Made by a program: the position numbers and the translations under genes. Below the pieces are notes generated by a model. That model did not search any database and was not told the origin of the DNA. It was given only the letters and a program-made list of their open reading frames with translations. From positions 372,001 to 436,000 of the forward strand of contig NZ_JACHFW010000001.1 in assembly GCF_014202115.1 (NCBI RefSeq): a stretch of DNA of 64,000 nt, in the 5' to 3' direction. Shown here piece after piece: positions 15,242 to 25,200 of the stretch; position 1 is the first letter of the stretch, and each line of letters starts with the position of its first letter. The DNA comes from Catenibacillus scindens (GTDB lineage Bacteria; Bacillota; Clostridia; Lachnospirales; Lachnospiraceae).

Positions 15242-16965
15242 TTGACATCCTCTCCATCCTCCAGAAGCCGGTCACGCAGACGGGTCAAGGTCATTTTTGT
15301 CTCGGCTGTTGTCTCTCCCAGCAGCCCGGCGATTTCCTGAGCCACCATCATCTGCTTATCAATAACCTTCTGAGCGCTGTTGACAGCTTCGATCTTTAAC
15401 TGATAGCGTCTGGCCTTTTTCTCCTCCTCCTGGGTGATATCCCGGATAATACCGATGACAACCCCCTGCTCCCGGACATAGATCAGGTTTTGGATCGTCT
15501 TCATATGATACGAAGGATAGTCCACCCTAAGGTTAATCCGGCTGTGCTTTTCCTGGATCACTTCCTGGAAGCTCTCAGAATCTACAATCTCATAGAGGTA
15601 GGATTTCAGGGCCTCCTCCCTGGATATGTTGAATTTGACCTCTGCCGCGTTATTAAATTCTCTGATCCTCAGTTGTTCATCCACAATAATAACCAGACTT
15701 GGCGTAACGGACAGGATCACATCGGACAAATATCTGGCATTCTCATACATATAGGGAATACACATCTGAATATTGCTCTTTCCCTGATATACGGCGATGG
15801 CTTTCTCCCGGCATGTCGGAAAACCGCAGGCGCCGCAGTTCAGCTCCTTTTCCGCTGTATCCTTTCCAATAATCGTCAGTATCCGCCGGATATCCTTTTC
15901 CTCCGGCATTTTTACCGTTTTTCCTGTCTCCTTAAAAGGGCGGGACAGATCAATAGAGTCAGGCATGGGGGCATATTCCGGGAAATCCCTCATAATCCGT
16001 CCCATAAGAGTCAGTTTGGCCTTAAAGCGGTTTGTCTGGCTTTTTCCTGTCACCGGTCCGTTAATACATCCCTGATCACAGGAATTTAACTCGATAAAGC
16101 AGTGATGAATCTCCCCTTTTCTGATGGAAGAAAATACTTCCCGGCAGGCGTCCAGACCGTTGACACATAAGGTCTGATAGCCGTAAGTACCTTTACCTTT
16201 GGCGTGAATAGCCATGGAAATGCCTCCGTTGGCTGCGTAGGCTCCGTTGATCTGAGGATTAATCCGGTCGTGGCGCCACTGGCGGCAGTCTTTCAGAGAG
16301 ATCCCTTTCTCTCTGAACCAGCCGTTAAGCTGGTCAAAATTGATCACTGCGTCAATGTAGCCTTTTGTCCGGGGATCTTTTTGATCCTCAACAGTTTCCG
16401 CCAGGCATGGACTAATTGATACAATTTTAACGGAATCACCAAACTCTTCCTTTAGAAGCTTCCCATGGGCGATGACCGGACTGACCACCGGCGCCATAAA
16501 TGGAATCATATCCGGATAATCATTTTCCACAAGCTGATTGATCACCGGACAGACCGAAGTAATTATATTATCCATCCGGCCTTCCTCCATCAACTGCTCG
16601 TAAGCATTGGTCACATAAATCGCTCCCTCTGCCGATTCCCGAACCTGATCAAAACCAAGCTGTAATAAACCTTCGATCAACTGTCCCGGCTCAATGTCAG
16701 AATAAATTCCAAGATATGCCGGAGACAGACTGGCGATGACCTTCTCCCCGCTGTCTATGTAAGTTTTGACTCTGTCGATATCACTGAAAACGGTAATGGC
16801 ATTCTGAGGACAGGACTCCAGGCACCGTCCGCACAGAACACACTCGCTGGCCACGTACTTGACATGATCCTCCTGGGTAATAATCGCCTTTACCGGACAG
16901 AGACGGACACATTTATAACAGTCTTTACATTTCGCCTTTCTAAACCCGATCGCTCCCACATTCAA
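15238..16965 (-). CDS. Hydrogenase-like iron-sulfur sensor with PAS domain (HydS-type)
   Basis: 575 residues. Order: two [4Fe-4S] ferredoxin motifs (Cys13-23 and 42-52), an H-cluster-type domain (60-320), a four-cysteine Fe-S module (Cys377, 380, 385, 402), a PAS domain (about 420-530) and a charged C-terminal helix. The four cysteines that would hold the H-cluster cubane are kept (Cys139, 187, 296, 300). However, the proton-relay cysteine of TSCCP is Val138 and the conserved lysine of PCxxK is Glu190. That pattern, with PAS, matches sensory rather than catalytic [FeFe] proteins. Overlaps both neighbours by 4 bases, so sensor and phosphatase are probably made in fixed ratio. Confidence 0.9.
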   Translation of the reverse strand: MNVGAIGFRKAKCKDCYKCVRLCPVKAIITQEDHVKYVASECVLCGRCLESCPQNAITVFSDIDRVKTYIDSGEKVIASLSPAYLGIYSDIEPGQLIEGLLQLGFDQVRESAEGAIYVTNAYEQLMEEGRMDNIITSVCPVINQLVENDYPDMIPFMAPVVSPVIAHGKLLKEEFGDSVKIVSISPCLAETVEDQKDPRTKGYIDAVINFDQLNGWFREKGISLKDCRQWRHDRINPQINGAYAANGGISMAIHAKGKGTYGYQTLCVNGLDACREVFSSIRKGEIHHCFIELNSCDQGCINGPVTGKSQTNRFKAKLTLMGRIMRDFPEYAPMPDSIDLSRPFKETGKTVKMPEEKDIRRILTIIGKDTAEKELNCGACGFPTCREKAIAVYQGKSNIQMCIPYMYENARYLSDVILSVTPSLVIIVDEQLRIREFNNAAEVKFNISREEALKSYLYEIVDSESFQEVIQEKHSRINLRVDYPSYHMKTIQNLIYVREQGVVIGIIRDITQEEEKKARRYQLKIEAVNSAQKVIDKQMMVAQEIAGLLGETTAETKMTLTRLRDRLLEDGEDVK

Positions 16966-17201
16966 ATCCTCCCCAGAATCTGCTCATTAAAAAATGTCTC
17001 AGCGGTGGCCGGTGAAACAGAATAAAGCTCGTCATCTACTTTCACGCAGACACCTTTGGCACATTCGCCCATGCAAAAAGAACCAGTCAGCTCCACTTTA
17101 TCTGAAATACCGTGGAGAGAGATCAGACGTTCCAGAATTGAAATCACATCTCTGGAGCCTTTTAGATGACATGAACTCCCGATACATATTGTAACAAGCA
17201 T
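16962..17201 (-). CDS. Thioredoxin-like [2Fe-2S] ferredoxin
   Basis: 79 residues. CIGSSC near the N-terminus and CMGEC further on give the four cysteine ligands of the NuoE/HydC thioredoxin-like [2Fe-2S] fold, here as a single small protein. Start at 17201 is set by AAGGAGG 6 bases upstream; a longer frame to 17237 would swallow that site. First gene of the operon and overlapping the sensor gene by 4 bases. It probably passes electrons to or from the hydrogenase-like proteins. Confidence 0.9.
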   Translation of the reverse strand: MLVTICIGSSCHLKGSRDVISILERLISLHGISDKVELTGSFCMGECAKGVCVKVDDELYSVSPATAETFFNEQILGRI

Positions 17202-17444
17202 ACTATACCTCCTTCTCAATTCAAGATTTTCCCGCACGTCCCCGATGAACTGAGCAGGAACGGCGAAAATTTATAGCTGCCGGGCCATGGCCTCATGACC
17301 CCTATGTAACTCTTTGTTATTTCATTGACAAATTCTAACATAAATACTATGGATATTCAAATCCTTTACTTAAAATTATTGTTCTTTATTTAAGACATTG
17401 CTGTCGGCTGCGGTATGGCCGGCAGCAGAATATGATCACAGCCG

Positions 17445-18323
17445 CTACTGTTCATTTTCCGGACAGCAATGGGACATAATGATCTCTAAAGTAGAGCAAT
17501 AGTCCATAGCTCCCATATCACGGGCCAGCGCCTCCTGATATACCTGCCGGGACACTTCCAGCCCCGCCATTTCCATGCCCTGGCTCTGTGTCAGACGGTG
17601 ACAGATATCCAAATCCTTGGCCATATTTTCTACAGAAAACTGGGTAGAAAAATCATGGTTCATCAGGGCAATCTGCTTGGAATCATAATAATAATTCTGA
17701 CCTACGCCGTAGGACACCGCCGCCGTGTACTTATCCAGATCAATGCCGTTTGCTTTGGCCAGAGCCAGCGTCTCGTTGACTCCATTCTGAATCTGGGCCA
17801 CAAGGGCATTATGGCAGATCTTCATAATCAAGCCTTTCCCGTTATCGCCCATATGGATAATGCTGCGGCCCATATATTGAAGCAGAGGTTTAACCTTATC
17901 GTAAACATCTCTCGGTCCTCCCACATAAATACCCACGTCCCCCAGCCATGCCGCCTCCTGAGATTTTACCACAGGGGCGTCCAGAAAGGGGCATCCTTTT
18001 TCTTCCAGCATATGACAGATCTTCAATGAAACATCCGGATCAATGGTACTCATATCCACACAGATCTTTGTATTGTCCACCACATCCAGAATCTGAGTAT
18101 ACACATCCATAGAGTTTTCCGATCGGGGCACGACCGTTATAATAAGATCGCTCTTTTGAGCAACCTGGGGGGCGCTGTGGCAGGGAATGCCTCCGTAACC
18201 CGCCACCTTATCTATCTGGCCGGGAATCACATCATAGATGAATACAGCGTCGTCGTGCTTTTTCAGCACATTATAACACATGGCCTCTCCCATGATCCCC
18301 AGACCGATAAAGCCTATGCGCAT
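17445..18323 (-). CDS. NAD(P)-dependent 3-hydroxyisobutyrate dehydrogenase-like oxidoreductase
   Basis: 292 residues. N-terminal Rossmann motif GFIGLGIMG (3-11), the DAPVVKS substrate-binding block near 120, and the KICHN lysine near 172 mark the beta-hydroxyacid dehydrogenase family (3-hydroxyisobutyrate, tartronate semialdehyde and glyoxylate reductases). The substrate cannot be told from sequence. ATG 18323 is chosen because AGGTGA lies upstream at good distance; two upstream in-frame starts overlap that site. Stands alone between repeat-containing gaps, so no operon helps the assignment. Confidence 0.85.
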   Translation of the reverse strand: MRIGFIGLGIMGEAMCYNVLKKHDDAVFIYDVIPGQIDKVAGYGGIPCHSAPQVAQKSDLIITVVPRSENSMDVYTQILDVVDNTKICVDMSTIDPDVSLKICHMLEEKGCPFLDAPVVKSQEAAWLGDVGIYVGGPRDVYDKVKPLLQYMGRSIIHMGDNGKGLIMKICHNALVAQIQNGVNETLALAKANGIDLDKYTAAVSYGVGQNYYYDSKQIALMNHDFSTQFSVENMAKDLDICHRLTQSQGMEMAGLEVSRQVYQEALARDMGAMDYCSTLEIIMSHCCPENEQ

Positions 18324-18443
18324 TAACATCACCTCGTTTTTCTTAACAGTTCAGCCATCAAAAATAAGCAGGATGAACTGCTGCCATTATTCTAATATTC
18401 TATCTCTATCATACCATTAATGCCCTCTTGACGCCATTTATTT

Positions 18444-20867
18444 TCACACTTTTTTACCATCTATCCCTTTTTCCCAGAAAGCATTGACCGTCTCCACCAC
18501 TGTATCCCGGCAAACTTTCACACATCCGCTCCACTCTCTCGGAAAAAGGCCCCGGTACTGACGGTAATTAAACCGCTCGTCTAAAAGGGCGATGATCCCC
18601 CGGTCCTTTTCTGTGCGGATGACACGGCCGCCGGCCTGGAGGACTTTATTCATCCCAGGATAGAGGTAGGCATACTCAAATCCCATGCCACACTTTCTGT
18701 CATAAAATTCCCGTAAAAGCTCTCTCTCGTCCCCCACCTGGGGCAGGCCTGTTCCCACAATAACCGCGCCGATGAGCCGGTCTTCCTTCAGATCAATCCC
18801 CTCGGAAAAAATTCCTCCGAGAACGCAAAAGCCCAGGACCGTACTGTGGGTCTTTGCCTTAAAGACGTCCAGAAATTCCTGCCGGGCCTCCTCGCTCATG
18901 GAATTTTCCTGGACATGGACCTCAAAGCCATGGCCCGCCTTGGAAAGCTCTCTTGATGAAAACACTTCAAAAACATTTTCCATATAGACGTAGGACGGGA
19001 AAAAGATCAAGTAATTTCCATTTCTCGCCCTGGAAATATCCCGGATATAATCGGATATCTTCTCATACTCCTCCTGATTTCTCCGGGTATAACGGCTGCT
19101 CACATCGGTGGCCGCCATGAGGAGCCGGTTTTCCTCTTTAAACGGTGAGTCGGCATACATATCGTAATCTGTGACCGCTGAAACGCTGAGCAGACTTTTA
19201 TAATACTGTACCGGCAGCAAAGTGGCTGAAAAAAACACAGCGGATAACCCTAAGTCCAGCCGCAGGCTCAGATCTTTTGACGGATCCACACAAAAAATCT
19301 TCAGCATAAAATCCCCGTCGGGGAGTGGCTTCCCATATTCAATATAGCGTTCCTCATCCATACTGTCATAGGTGTTGACAAAACGCCGGGCCTCAAGGTA
19401 AAACTCCAGTATCCGCTCTTTTAAGGCCAGGCGGGTAGCGCTTTTATCCTCATTATTTTTCAGGATCAGTTCCATCTCAGACATCATCCGCATGAGATAA
19501 AGGGTAAATCCGCCGCTGCTGTTTGTCCGGGTGCAGTCGGGACAATCCAGGGCTACGGTTGACATAAATTTAATACATTTCCCCAGCCTTGCCCAAAGCT
19601 TTGGAAATTCCTGTTTCACAATGCTCCTGAGGGCTTTAAACTGAGAAATTTTCAAATCAGCGCTGAACATATCTCTGGCCCGCTCCACAAGATTATGGGC
19701 CTCATCAATGAGAAGGATATAATTTTCCTTGGTGTCTGAAAAAAAGCGCTTCAGGTATACATAAGGGTCAAAAACGTAATTGTAATCGCAGACAACCCCA
19801 TCCAACCAAACTGCCGCGTCAAGCTGCATCTCAAATGGACATACCATATACTCCTGAGCGTAGGCTTCCACCACCTCCCGGCTCATTGACGGCTCAGCAT
19901 TGATCATGTCAAAGACAGCAGCGTTGACCCGGTCGAAATGTCCCCTGGCCCTGGGGCAGTCCGCCGGGTTACACCGAGGTTCCTCCAAAACACAGCATTT
20001 TTCTTTGGCTGTCAGAGTGATATATTTGAATTCCAGCCCCCTTTTCCCCAAAAGACGGAACGTATCTTCCGCTACAGTCCGGGTAATGGTCTTTGCTGTG
20101 AGATAAAAGATCTTGTCGCTTTTTCCCTCTCCCATGGCCTTAATGGCCGGGAAAAGGGTGGATATGGTCTTCCCTGTCCCTGTAGGCGCCTGAATAAACA
20201 ATTTTTTCCCCTGGACAATTGTCTGATAAACCCCAGCGATCAGCCGTTTTTGCCCCGGCCGGTACTCAAAAGGAAAGTTCTGTTTCCCTATAGAAATATT
20301 GCGCTGCTTCTTCCAGTCCAGGGCCCACCGGACCCACAGGGCATATTTTTCCAGAACCGACTCAATCCATGTCTGGAGCTGGTCAATGGTCCGCTCCTGG
20401 GTAAAGCGGCGGATCTTCCCCGACTCCATATGGACATAAGTGACTTGCACGCCGATCTTTGGCAAATTTTCACTTTTAGCATACATGTACGCATAGCACA
20501 ACGCCTGTCCCATGTGGACCGGCGATGGTTCATCCATACGCCTGAGGCTGGCATAGGTTCCTTTAATTTCATCAATAGTGTAAAAATATCCGCTGTCCCC
20601 CTCGCCCACCGGAATATGCATATCCTCAATGATACCGTCCGCCCGGCCTTCCAAAGTGATCGTCAGATTTTCGTCCATTTGAAAATCCATTTTCATGGAA
20701 ACCTCCGGGCGGTAAGAAGCGCCGCCTTCTTTCTGGATCTTTTTGTGAATAGCAGTCCCCTCCTGCATCACCGACGGATCCCTGAGACTCTGGGCCCCGC
20801 TGTCAATATCCCCGGATCTGAGGATAAATTCTACCAGGCGTCGCACTGATATTTTGACTTTATCCAT
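18444..20867 (-). CDS. Rad3/DinG-type Fe-S DNA helicase with N-terminal PD-(D/E)XK nuclease-like domain
   Basis: 807 residues. Residues 1-185 carry a PD-(D/E)XK-like core (His41, GRADG with Asp77, DEIKG with Glu100 and Lys102), as in Cas4/RecB-type nucleases. The helicase has Walker A APTGTGKT (227-234), DEAH (388-391), and four XPD-type Fe-S cysteines (292 or 291, 299, 304, 343). C-terminal motifs GIDL and the Q..GR..R finger are present near residues 715-770. Such fusions are expected to unwind and trim damaged or branched DNA. Start 20867 follows GAGG by 7 bases; the longer frame enters the divergent promoter region. Confidence 0.88.
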   Translation of the reverse strand: MDKVKISVRRLVEFILRSGDIDSGAQSLRDPSVMQEGTAIHKKIQKEGGASYRPEVSMKMDFQMDENLTITLEGRADGIIEDMHIPVGEGDSGYFYTIDEIKGTYASLRRMDEPSPVHMGQALCYAYMYAKSENLPKIGVQVTYVHMESGKIRRFTQERTIDQLQTWIESVLEKYALWVRWALDWKKQRNISIGKQNFPFEYRPGQKRLIAGVYQTIVQGKKLFIQAPTGTGKTISTLFPAIKAMGEGKSDKIFYLTAKTITRTVAEDTFRLLGKRGLEFKYITLTAKEKCCVLEEPRCNPADCPRARGHFDRVNAAVFDMINAEPSMSREVVEAYAQEYMVCPFEMQLDAAVWLDGVVCDYNYVFDPYVYLKRFFSDTKENYILLIDEAHNLVERARDMFSADLKISQFKALRSIVKQEFPKLWARLGKCIKFMSTVALDCPDCTRTNSSGGFTLYLMRMMSEMELILKNNEDKSATRLALKERILEFYLEARRFVNTYDSMDEERYIEYGKPLPDGDFMLKIFCVDPSKDLSLRLDLGLSAVFFSATLLPVQYYKSLLSVSAVTDYDMYADSPFKEENRLLMAATDVSSRYTRRNQEEYEKISDYIRDISRARNGNYLIFFPSYVYMENVFEVFSSRELSKAGHGFEVHVQENSMSEEARQEFLDVFKAKTHSTVLGFCVLGGIFSEGIDLKEDRLIGAVIVGTGLPQVGDERELLREFYDRKCGMGFEYAYLYPGMNKVLQAGGRVIRTEKDRGIIALLDERFNYRQYRGLFPREWSGCVKVCRDTVVETVNAFWEKGIDGKKV

Positions 20868-20971
20868 AAAACTGCCTCTTTTCTCTATAGTTTTTCCGTT
20901 GTATACTATATATAGTCTGATGCCGGCCCCCGGCGCCCGGCATCCCATTTTACATCAAAGGTGGTGTTTCT

Positions 20972-22327
20972 ATGGCAAAAGCTTCCCAGAGTGATTTCGG
21001 CCAGGGCAGCATGGCCAGAAATATTATAAATATTGCCCTTCCCATGACTCTGGCCCAGCTCATCAACGTACTGTACTCCGTTGTGGACCGGATGTACATC
21101 GGCCGCCTTCCTGGGGTAGCCACACTGGCCCTCACCGGTATAGGCCTTACCCTTCCCATTACTTCCATGGTCATGGCTTTTTCTTATTTATTCTCCACTG
21201 GGGGCGCTCCCCTTTTTTCCATTGCCCGGGGTGAGGGAAATCTGGAAAAAGCCCGGAAAATTCTCGGAACTTCCATGTCCATGCTGGTGATCATCGGCGT
21301 TATCCTGACCCTGTTTTTATGGTTCACAAAAAGACCTCTACTCTATCTTCTCGGTGCCAGCGGCGACACATTTCCCTACGCCGATGAATATCTGTCCATT
21401 TATCTCTTTGGAACGGTCTTTGTAATGATCAGCCTTGGCATGAACAGCTTTATCAATGCCCAAGGCTTTGCCCGCACTGGCATGTTCACTGTACTAATCG
21501 GCGCTATCCTCAATATCATCCTTGACCCGGTCTTTATTTTTGTCCTAAACATGGGCGTATCCGGGGCCGCCCTGGCTACTATTATCTCCCAGGGGGTATC
21601 CGCTGTGTGGGTTCTTGTTTTTCTTACCGGGCCCAAGGCGATCATCAAACTGGAGCAACGTATTCTGGCTCCGGACTTTAAACTGGCCGGAAAAATCTGC
21701 ACCCTTGGCCTGTCCGGTTTTATTATGTCCGTCACCAACAGCGCCGTACAGATGGTATGCAACGTCACTCTCCAGACATGGGGTGGAGATATTTATGTAG
21801 CTATAATGACCGTCTTAAACTCTGTCCGGGAGATTTTTACCATGCCAGTCCAGGGTATTACAAGCGGCGCCCAACCGGTTCTGGGCTTCAACTACGGCGC
21901 CGGAAAACACGGACGTGTCCGCTCTGGCATTAAGTTTACATCCCTGGTAGGTATTGTCTATACCGTGGCCGCGTGGGCTGTCATTTTTGCCTTTCCTGGT
22001 GTCTTTATCCGCTTATTTAACAGCGATGCCGCCCTCTTGGAAAACGGCATTCCCGCCCTGCGTCTTTATTTTTTCGGTTTCTTTATGATGTCCCTTCAGT
22101 TTTGCGGGCAGTGTGTATTTACAGGACTGGGCAAAGCAAAATTCGCCATTTTCTTCTCCCTCCTGCGCAAAGCTATTATTGTAGTCCCTCTCACTCTGAT
22201 CCTGCCCCACATCGCCGGCCTTGGAGTGGACGGCGTCTTTCTCGCCGAACCCATCTCCAATTTTATCGGCGGAACAGCCTGTTTTGTCACCATGATCTTT
22301 ACGGTTTATCGCAGGCTGGGTAAATAA
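20972..22327 (+). CDS. MATE family efflux transporter
   Basis: 451 residues, twelve predicted membrane helices in two pseudo-repeats, with typical MATE segments (N-terminal ALPMTLAQLINVLYSVVD, then GAQPVLGFNYGAGK in the second half). Exports drugs or cations using an ion gradient; substrate unknown. AAAGGTGG lies 7 bases before the ATG. Divergent from the helicase gene, and its last 29 bases overlap the convergent AraC gene, so no terminator fits between them. Confidence 0.92.
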   Translation: MAKASQSDFGQGSMARNIINIALPMTLAQLINVLYSVVDRMYIGRLPGVATLALTGIGLTLPITSMVMAFSYLFSTGGAPLFSIARGEGNLEKARKILGTSMSMLVIIGVILTLFLWFTKRPLLYLLGASGDTFPYADEYLSIYLFGTVFVMISLGMNSFINAQGFARTGMFTVLIGAILNIILDPVFIFVLNMGVSGAALATIISQGVSAVWVLVFLTGPKAIIKLEQRILAPDFKLAGKICTLGLSGFIMSVTNSAVQMVCNVTLQTWGGDIYVAIMTVLNSVREIFTMPVQGITSGAQPVLGFNYGAGKHGRVRSGIKFTSLVGIVYTVAAWAVIFAFPGVFIRLFNSDAALLENGIPALRLYFFGFFMMSLQFCGQCVFTGLGKAKFAIFFSLLRKAIIVVPLTLILPHIAGLGVDGVFLAEPISNFIGGTACFVTMIFTVYRRLGK

Positions 22328-23195
22328 TCTCACCGTTGGACTGTTTCTTCTGATATTCGCTGGGCGTCACTCCCACATATCGGTTAAAAGCCCGGTTAAA
22401 GGTTCGGGTTGAGGAAAAGCCCACCGCTCCGGACACCTGGGCTATGGACATGCCTCCTTTTTCCAGAAGGCGGCATGCCTGTCCCACTCTCAGGGAGCGG
22501 ACATAATCCCCAAAACCCATCCCCAGTTTTTTCCCAAAAAGATGAGAAATATAATATTTATTAATGTGAAGCTTTCCTGCCACATCTTCCAGGCGCAGAC
22601 GCTCACGATAGTGAGCCATACAGTAATTCAGGATAAGATTGACTGTGGCAAGTTCCCCCGGATCTGAAGGGCTAAGCCTGAGTTTTTCAAAAATCCGGCC
22701 CATAATGATCATAAGATAGCCCTTGAGCTGAAGCATCCCGGTAATATTTAAGTCCGGCCGGTACAGTTTTGCCGCCGTATCAAAAGCGTGAAAAAGCTCC
22801 GGATCATCCAGGGCATTGTTGAGCAGCGGGCTGTCGGGAACTCTTCCGTTTAAAAGATGAACAAATTCATCGGCAAAAGAAGCCGGAAAAAGAAGGAGAA
22901 TGTAATTCTCATCTGTCCGGCTTTCATAATAATGGATCTGATTAGGGAAAACGATAAACACATCCCCCGGAGTGATCTCATATTTTCTTGATTCGACAAA
23001 CCCAGCGCTGCTCCCTTTAAGCATTCCTACAATTTCTACATGGCCATGAAGATGGGGCCCAAAATCCAGTTGTGTCCCCATGTATACGCTCAGGGCCCGA
23101 TCTTTATCCTCATAAAAGTACTTCAAAATATCTGCAACCTTTCTGCAGCCTCCTGCCATCAGTAATAGCGGTTTGGACGGCTGCGCCTTTCTCAC
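22299..23195 (-). CDS. AraC family transcriptional regulator
   Basis: 298 residues. N-terminal cupin-like sensor (about 20-110) and a C-terminal double HTH (200-295) with the AraC signature running to the VGVTPSEYQKK end. The start is a GTG overlapping the acyltransferase stop (GTGA); there is no obvious ribosome site, so translation probably depends on coupling. Operon order is deoC, acyltransferase, araC-type. Ligand unknown. Confidence 0.88.
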   Translation of the reverse strand: MRKAQPSKPLLLMAGGCRKVADILKYFYEDKDRALSVYMGTQLDFGPHLHGHVEIVGMLKGSSAGFVESRKYEITPGDVFIVFPNQIHYYESRTDENYILLLFPASFADEFVHLLNGRVPDSPLLNNALDDPELFHAFDTAAKLYRPDLNITGMLQLKGYLMIIMGRIFEKLRLSPSDPGELATVNLILNYCMAHYRERLRLEDVAGKLHINKYYISHLFGKKLGMGFGDYVRSLRVGQACRLLEKGGMSIAQVSGAVGFSSTRTFNRAFNRYVGVTPSEYQKKQSNGEIIYPACDKP

Positions 23196-24274
23196 TTGTT
23201 TTTAAGACGTTTTTTTTGACGGCCCACAATGGCACCGGTCAGTTTTGACAAAAGCACTGCCAGGGCCACAGAAATAATCACCATGATCCCTTCACAAGAC
23301 AGCCGGTATGTATAAAAACCAAGTGTTTTCATCACTCTGCGCACCGCCACATGAACAAGATACAGTTCCAGGGTATATTTGCCAAACCATCCTAAAATGC
23401 TGTTAATCCCCCGCCATGCCAAAAGTGGAAAGCCTCTTTTCTCCGACAATATGTCCAGTACCCAGACAAAGACAAGGCACAGTGAAAAGTTTAAAAGGGC
23501 AGCTATATACACGCCAATTATAGACTTATCGGCCAGCCCCAGAGGCCCGGCCGCCAAAACCACAAGAATCAGCAGCAAAAAAATCTTCCACAACGGCACT
23601 TTGTGTTTTTCCCAGACCGCCTTCCCTACAAAAACTCCTGCGAAGAAGGCCGGCAACCGCGAAAGAGCAATACTGATATTTATGTAGAGATCGTGGTGAT
23701 AAAGCTCCAGCATCACAAGGGCCAGTGTGGACATCATACATAAAAGAGCCAGCCGCATATGTCTGCTGATTCTATCCCCCGCCCGTTCTGCCGTGGAAAA
23801 AATATATGGAAAGATCAGATAGCACAGAGCCATCATGAAAATATACCAAAACCACCGTTTTTCCTCAAAGAAAAAGGAAATAAAGAAAAAATCCTTAAAA
23901 AAAGCCAGTGGCCCCTGGCCCTGGACAATAACATCCAGCCACAGCCATGCCGGCGCTGCCACGATTACATAGGGGATCAGCAGCCGCTGAAATCTTTTTT
24001 TATAAAAAGATTTCAGGTCTGGCCCTTTTTTCATAGAAAAATAGAGTCCCATCCCTGACAGGAGCAAAAAGAGGTCCACCCCTGAGCTGTGGATAAAAAT
24101 ATCATAAAACTTCACCAAACCGTCGTACCGGACGTCGTAGAGCCGGCAGTCCTCGGCAAAATGAAAAATAATAATCAGCAAAATCTGCAGCCCCATAAGT
24201 ACATTGCGGTACCTGGAAAGACTGTAAAACTGCCATTCTGAGTGATGTCTCAACGTTTTTGTCCCGCCCTTCAT
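23192..24274 (-). CDS. Membrane acyltransferase, acyltransferase-3 family
   Basis: 360 residues, about ten membrane helices, first helix beginning near residue 25. The conserved early histidine (IIFHFAED) and the later [11 protein letters not shown] block are typical of acyltransferase-3 (OafA/YrhL) proteins that O-acetylate surface glycans or peptidoglycan. The C-terminus is basic. Overlaps the upstream deoC stop by 4 bases and the downstream regulator by 4 bases, an odd partner for deoC. Confidence 0.87.
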   Translation of the reverse strand: MKGGTKTLRHHSEWQFYSLSRYRNVLMGLQILLIIIFHFAEDCRLYDVRYDGLVKFYDIFIHSSGVDLFLLLSGMGLYFSMKKGPDLKSFYKKRFQRLLIPYVIVAAPAWLWLDVIVQGQGPLAFFKDFFFISFFFEEKRWFWYIFMMALCYLIFPYIFSTAERAGDRISRHMRLALLCMMSTLALVMLELYHHDLYINISIALSRLPAFFAGVFVGKAVWEKHKVPLWKIFLLLILVVLAAGPLGLADKSIIGVYIAALLNFSLCLVFVWVLDILSEKRGFPLLAWRGINSILGWFGKYTLELYLVHVAVRRVMKTLGFYTYRLSCEGIMVIISVALAVLLSKLTGAIVGRQKKRLKNK

Positions 24275-24918
24275 GATTCTGTGATAATGGACACCGTGGC
24301 ACTTGTCCCCAGGCGGCTGGCGCCGGCGTCCACCATGGCCTGGGCAGTCTTTGCGTCCCGTATACCCCCGGAGGCTTTCACCCCCGCCTTATCCCCCACG
24401 GTCCGGCTCATGAGGGCCACATCCTCCACTCTGGCACCTCCTGTGGAAAAACCTGTAGACGTCTTAACAAAGTCCGCTCCAGCCTCCACAGCCAGACGAC
24501 AGGCTCTCACTTTTTCCTCCTCTGTCAAAAGACATGTTTCAATAATGACTTTCAACAAAGCCCTGTCTTTGCAGGCGGCCTTTACCTGGGCGATTTCTTC
24601 CCGAACCTCTCCATCTTTGCGGTCTTTTATGGCACCTACATTGATCACCATGTCAATCTCCCCGGCGCCTTCCTCCACAGCCCACCGGGCCTCAAAACAC
24701 TTAACTTTACCGGCGGCCATTCCTAACGGAAACCCCACCACTGTACACACCTTAACATCTGTATCTTTTAAAAGACTTGCCGCCAGAGGCGTATAGAAAG
24801 AATTAACGCACACCGACGCGAAACCGTACTCCACAGCTTCCCGGCAAACTCTGGCCACATCTTCTTCCCTGGCGTCCGCCTTTAATATTGTATGATCAAA
24901 CAGTTTTGGTGACAGCAT
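24271..24918 (-). CDS. deoC: 2-deoxyribose-5-phosphate aldolase
   Basis: 215 residues, the usual length. Cleaves deoxyribose 5-phosphate to acetaldehyde and glyceraldehyde 3-phosphate in nucleoside catabolism. Class I aldolase lysines are in VKVIIE (near 135) and FVKTSTGFS (near 165, Schiff base), followed by VKASGGIR. Start 24918 has AGGAGG 7 bases upstream; the frame extends to 25059 without any support. Confidence 0.95.
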   Translation of the reverse strand: MLSPKLFDHTILKADAREEDVARVCREAVEYGFASVCVNSFYTPLAASLLKDTDVKVCTVVGFPLGMAAGKVKCFEARWAVEEGAGEIDMVINVGAIKDRKDGEVREEIAQVKAACKDRALLKVIIETCLLTEEEKVRACRLAVEAGADFVKTSTGFSTGGARVEDVALMSRTVGDKAGVKASGGIRDAKTAQAMVDAGASRLGTSATVSIITES

Positions 24919-25071
24919 GTCATCGCCTCCTCTCTCGTTTCCTCTATCATACCTCATGGCCGGCAAAATGGCAATGCAATCCTTTACGAGCCCCCGGACA
25001 ATTCCCGTACGTTCCAAAAAGCAAACGGTAACACCGGATAAGCTGTTACAATCCCACAAAAGTTAAGGCCA

Positions 25072-25100
25072 TTGATAAATCCCCCCGAAAATGATATGAT
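25072..25100 (+). promoter_or_regulatory. Promoter of the M32 carboxypeptidase gene
   Basis: TTGATA (25072-25077), 17-base spacer, TATGAT (25095-25100). It predicts a 5' leader of about 95 bases. Confidence 0.65.
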
Positions 25101-25200
25101 ACAAACATACTGAGATGCCAGGATCAAAAGGTCATGTGTTTCATATTTGCATGAAAAGCATTCCTTTATCACAGTTAAAAAATCACATCAGGAGGATATT

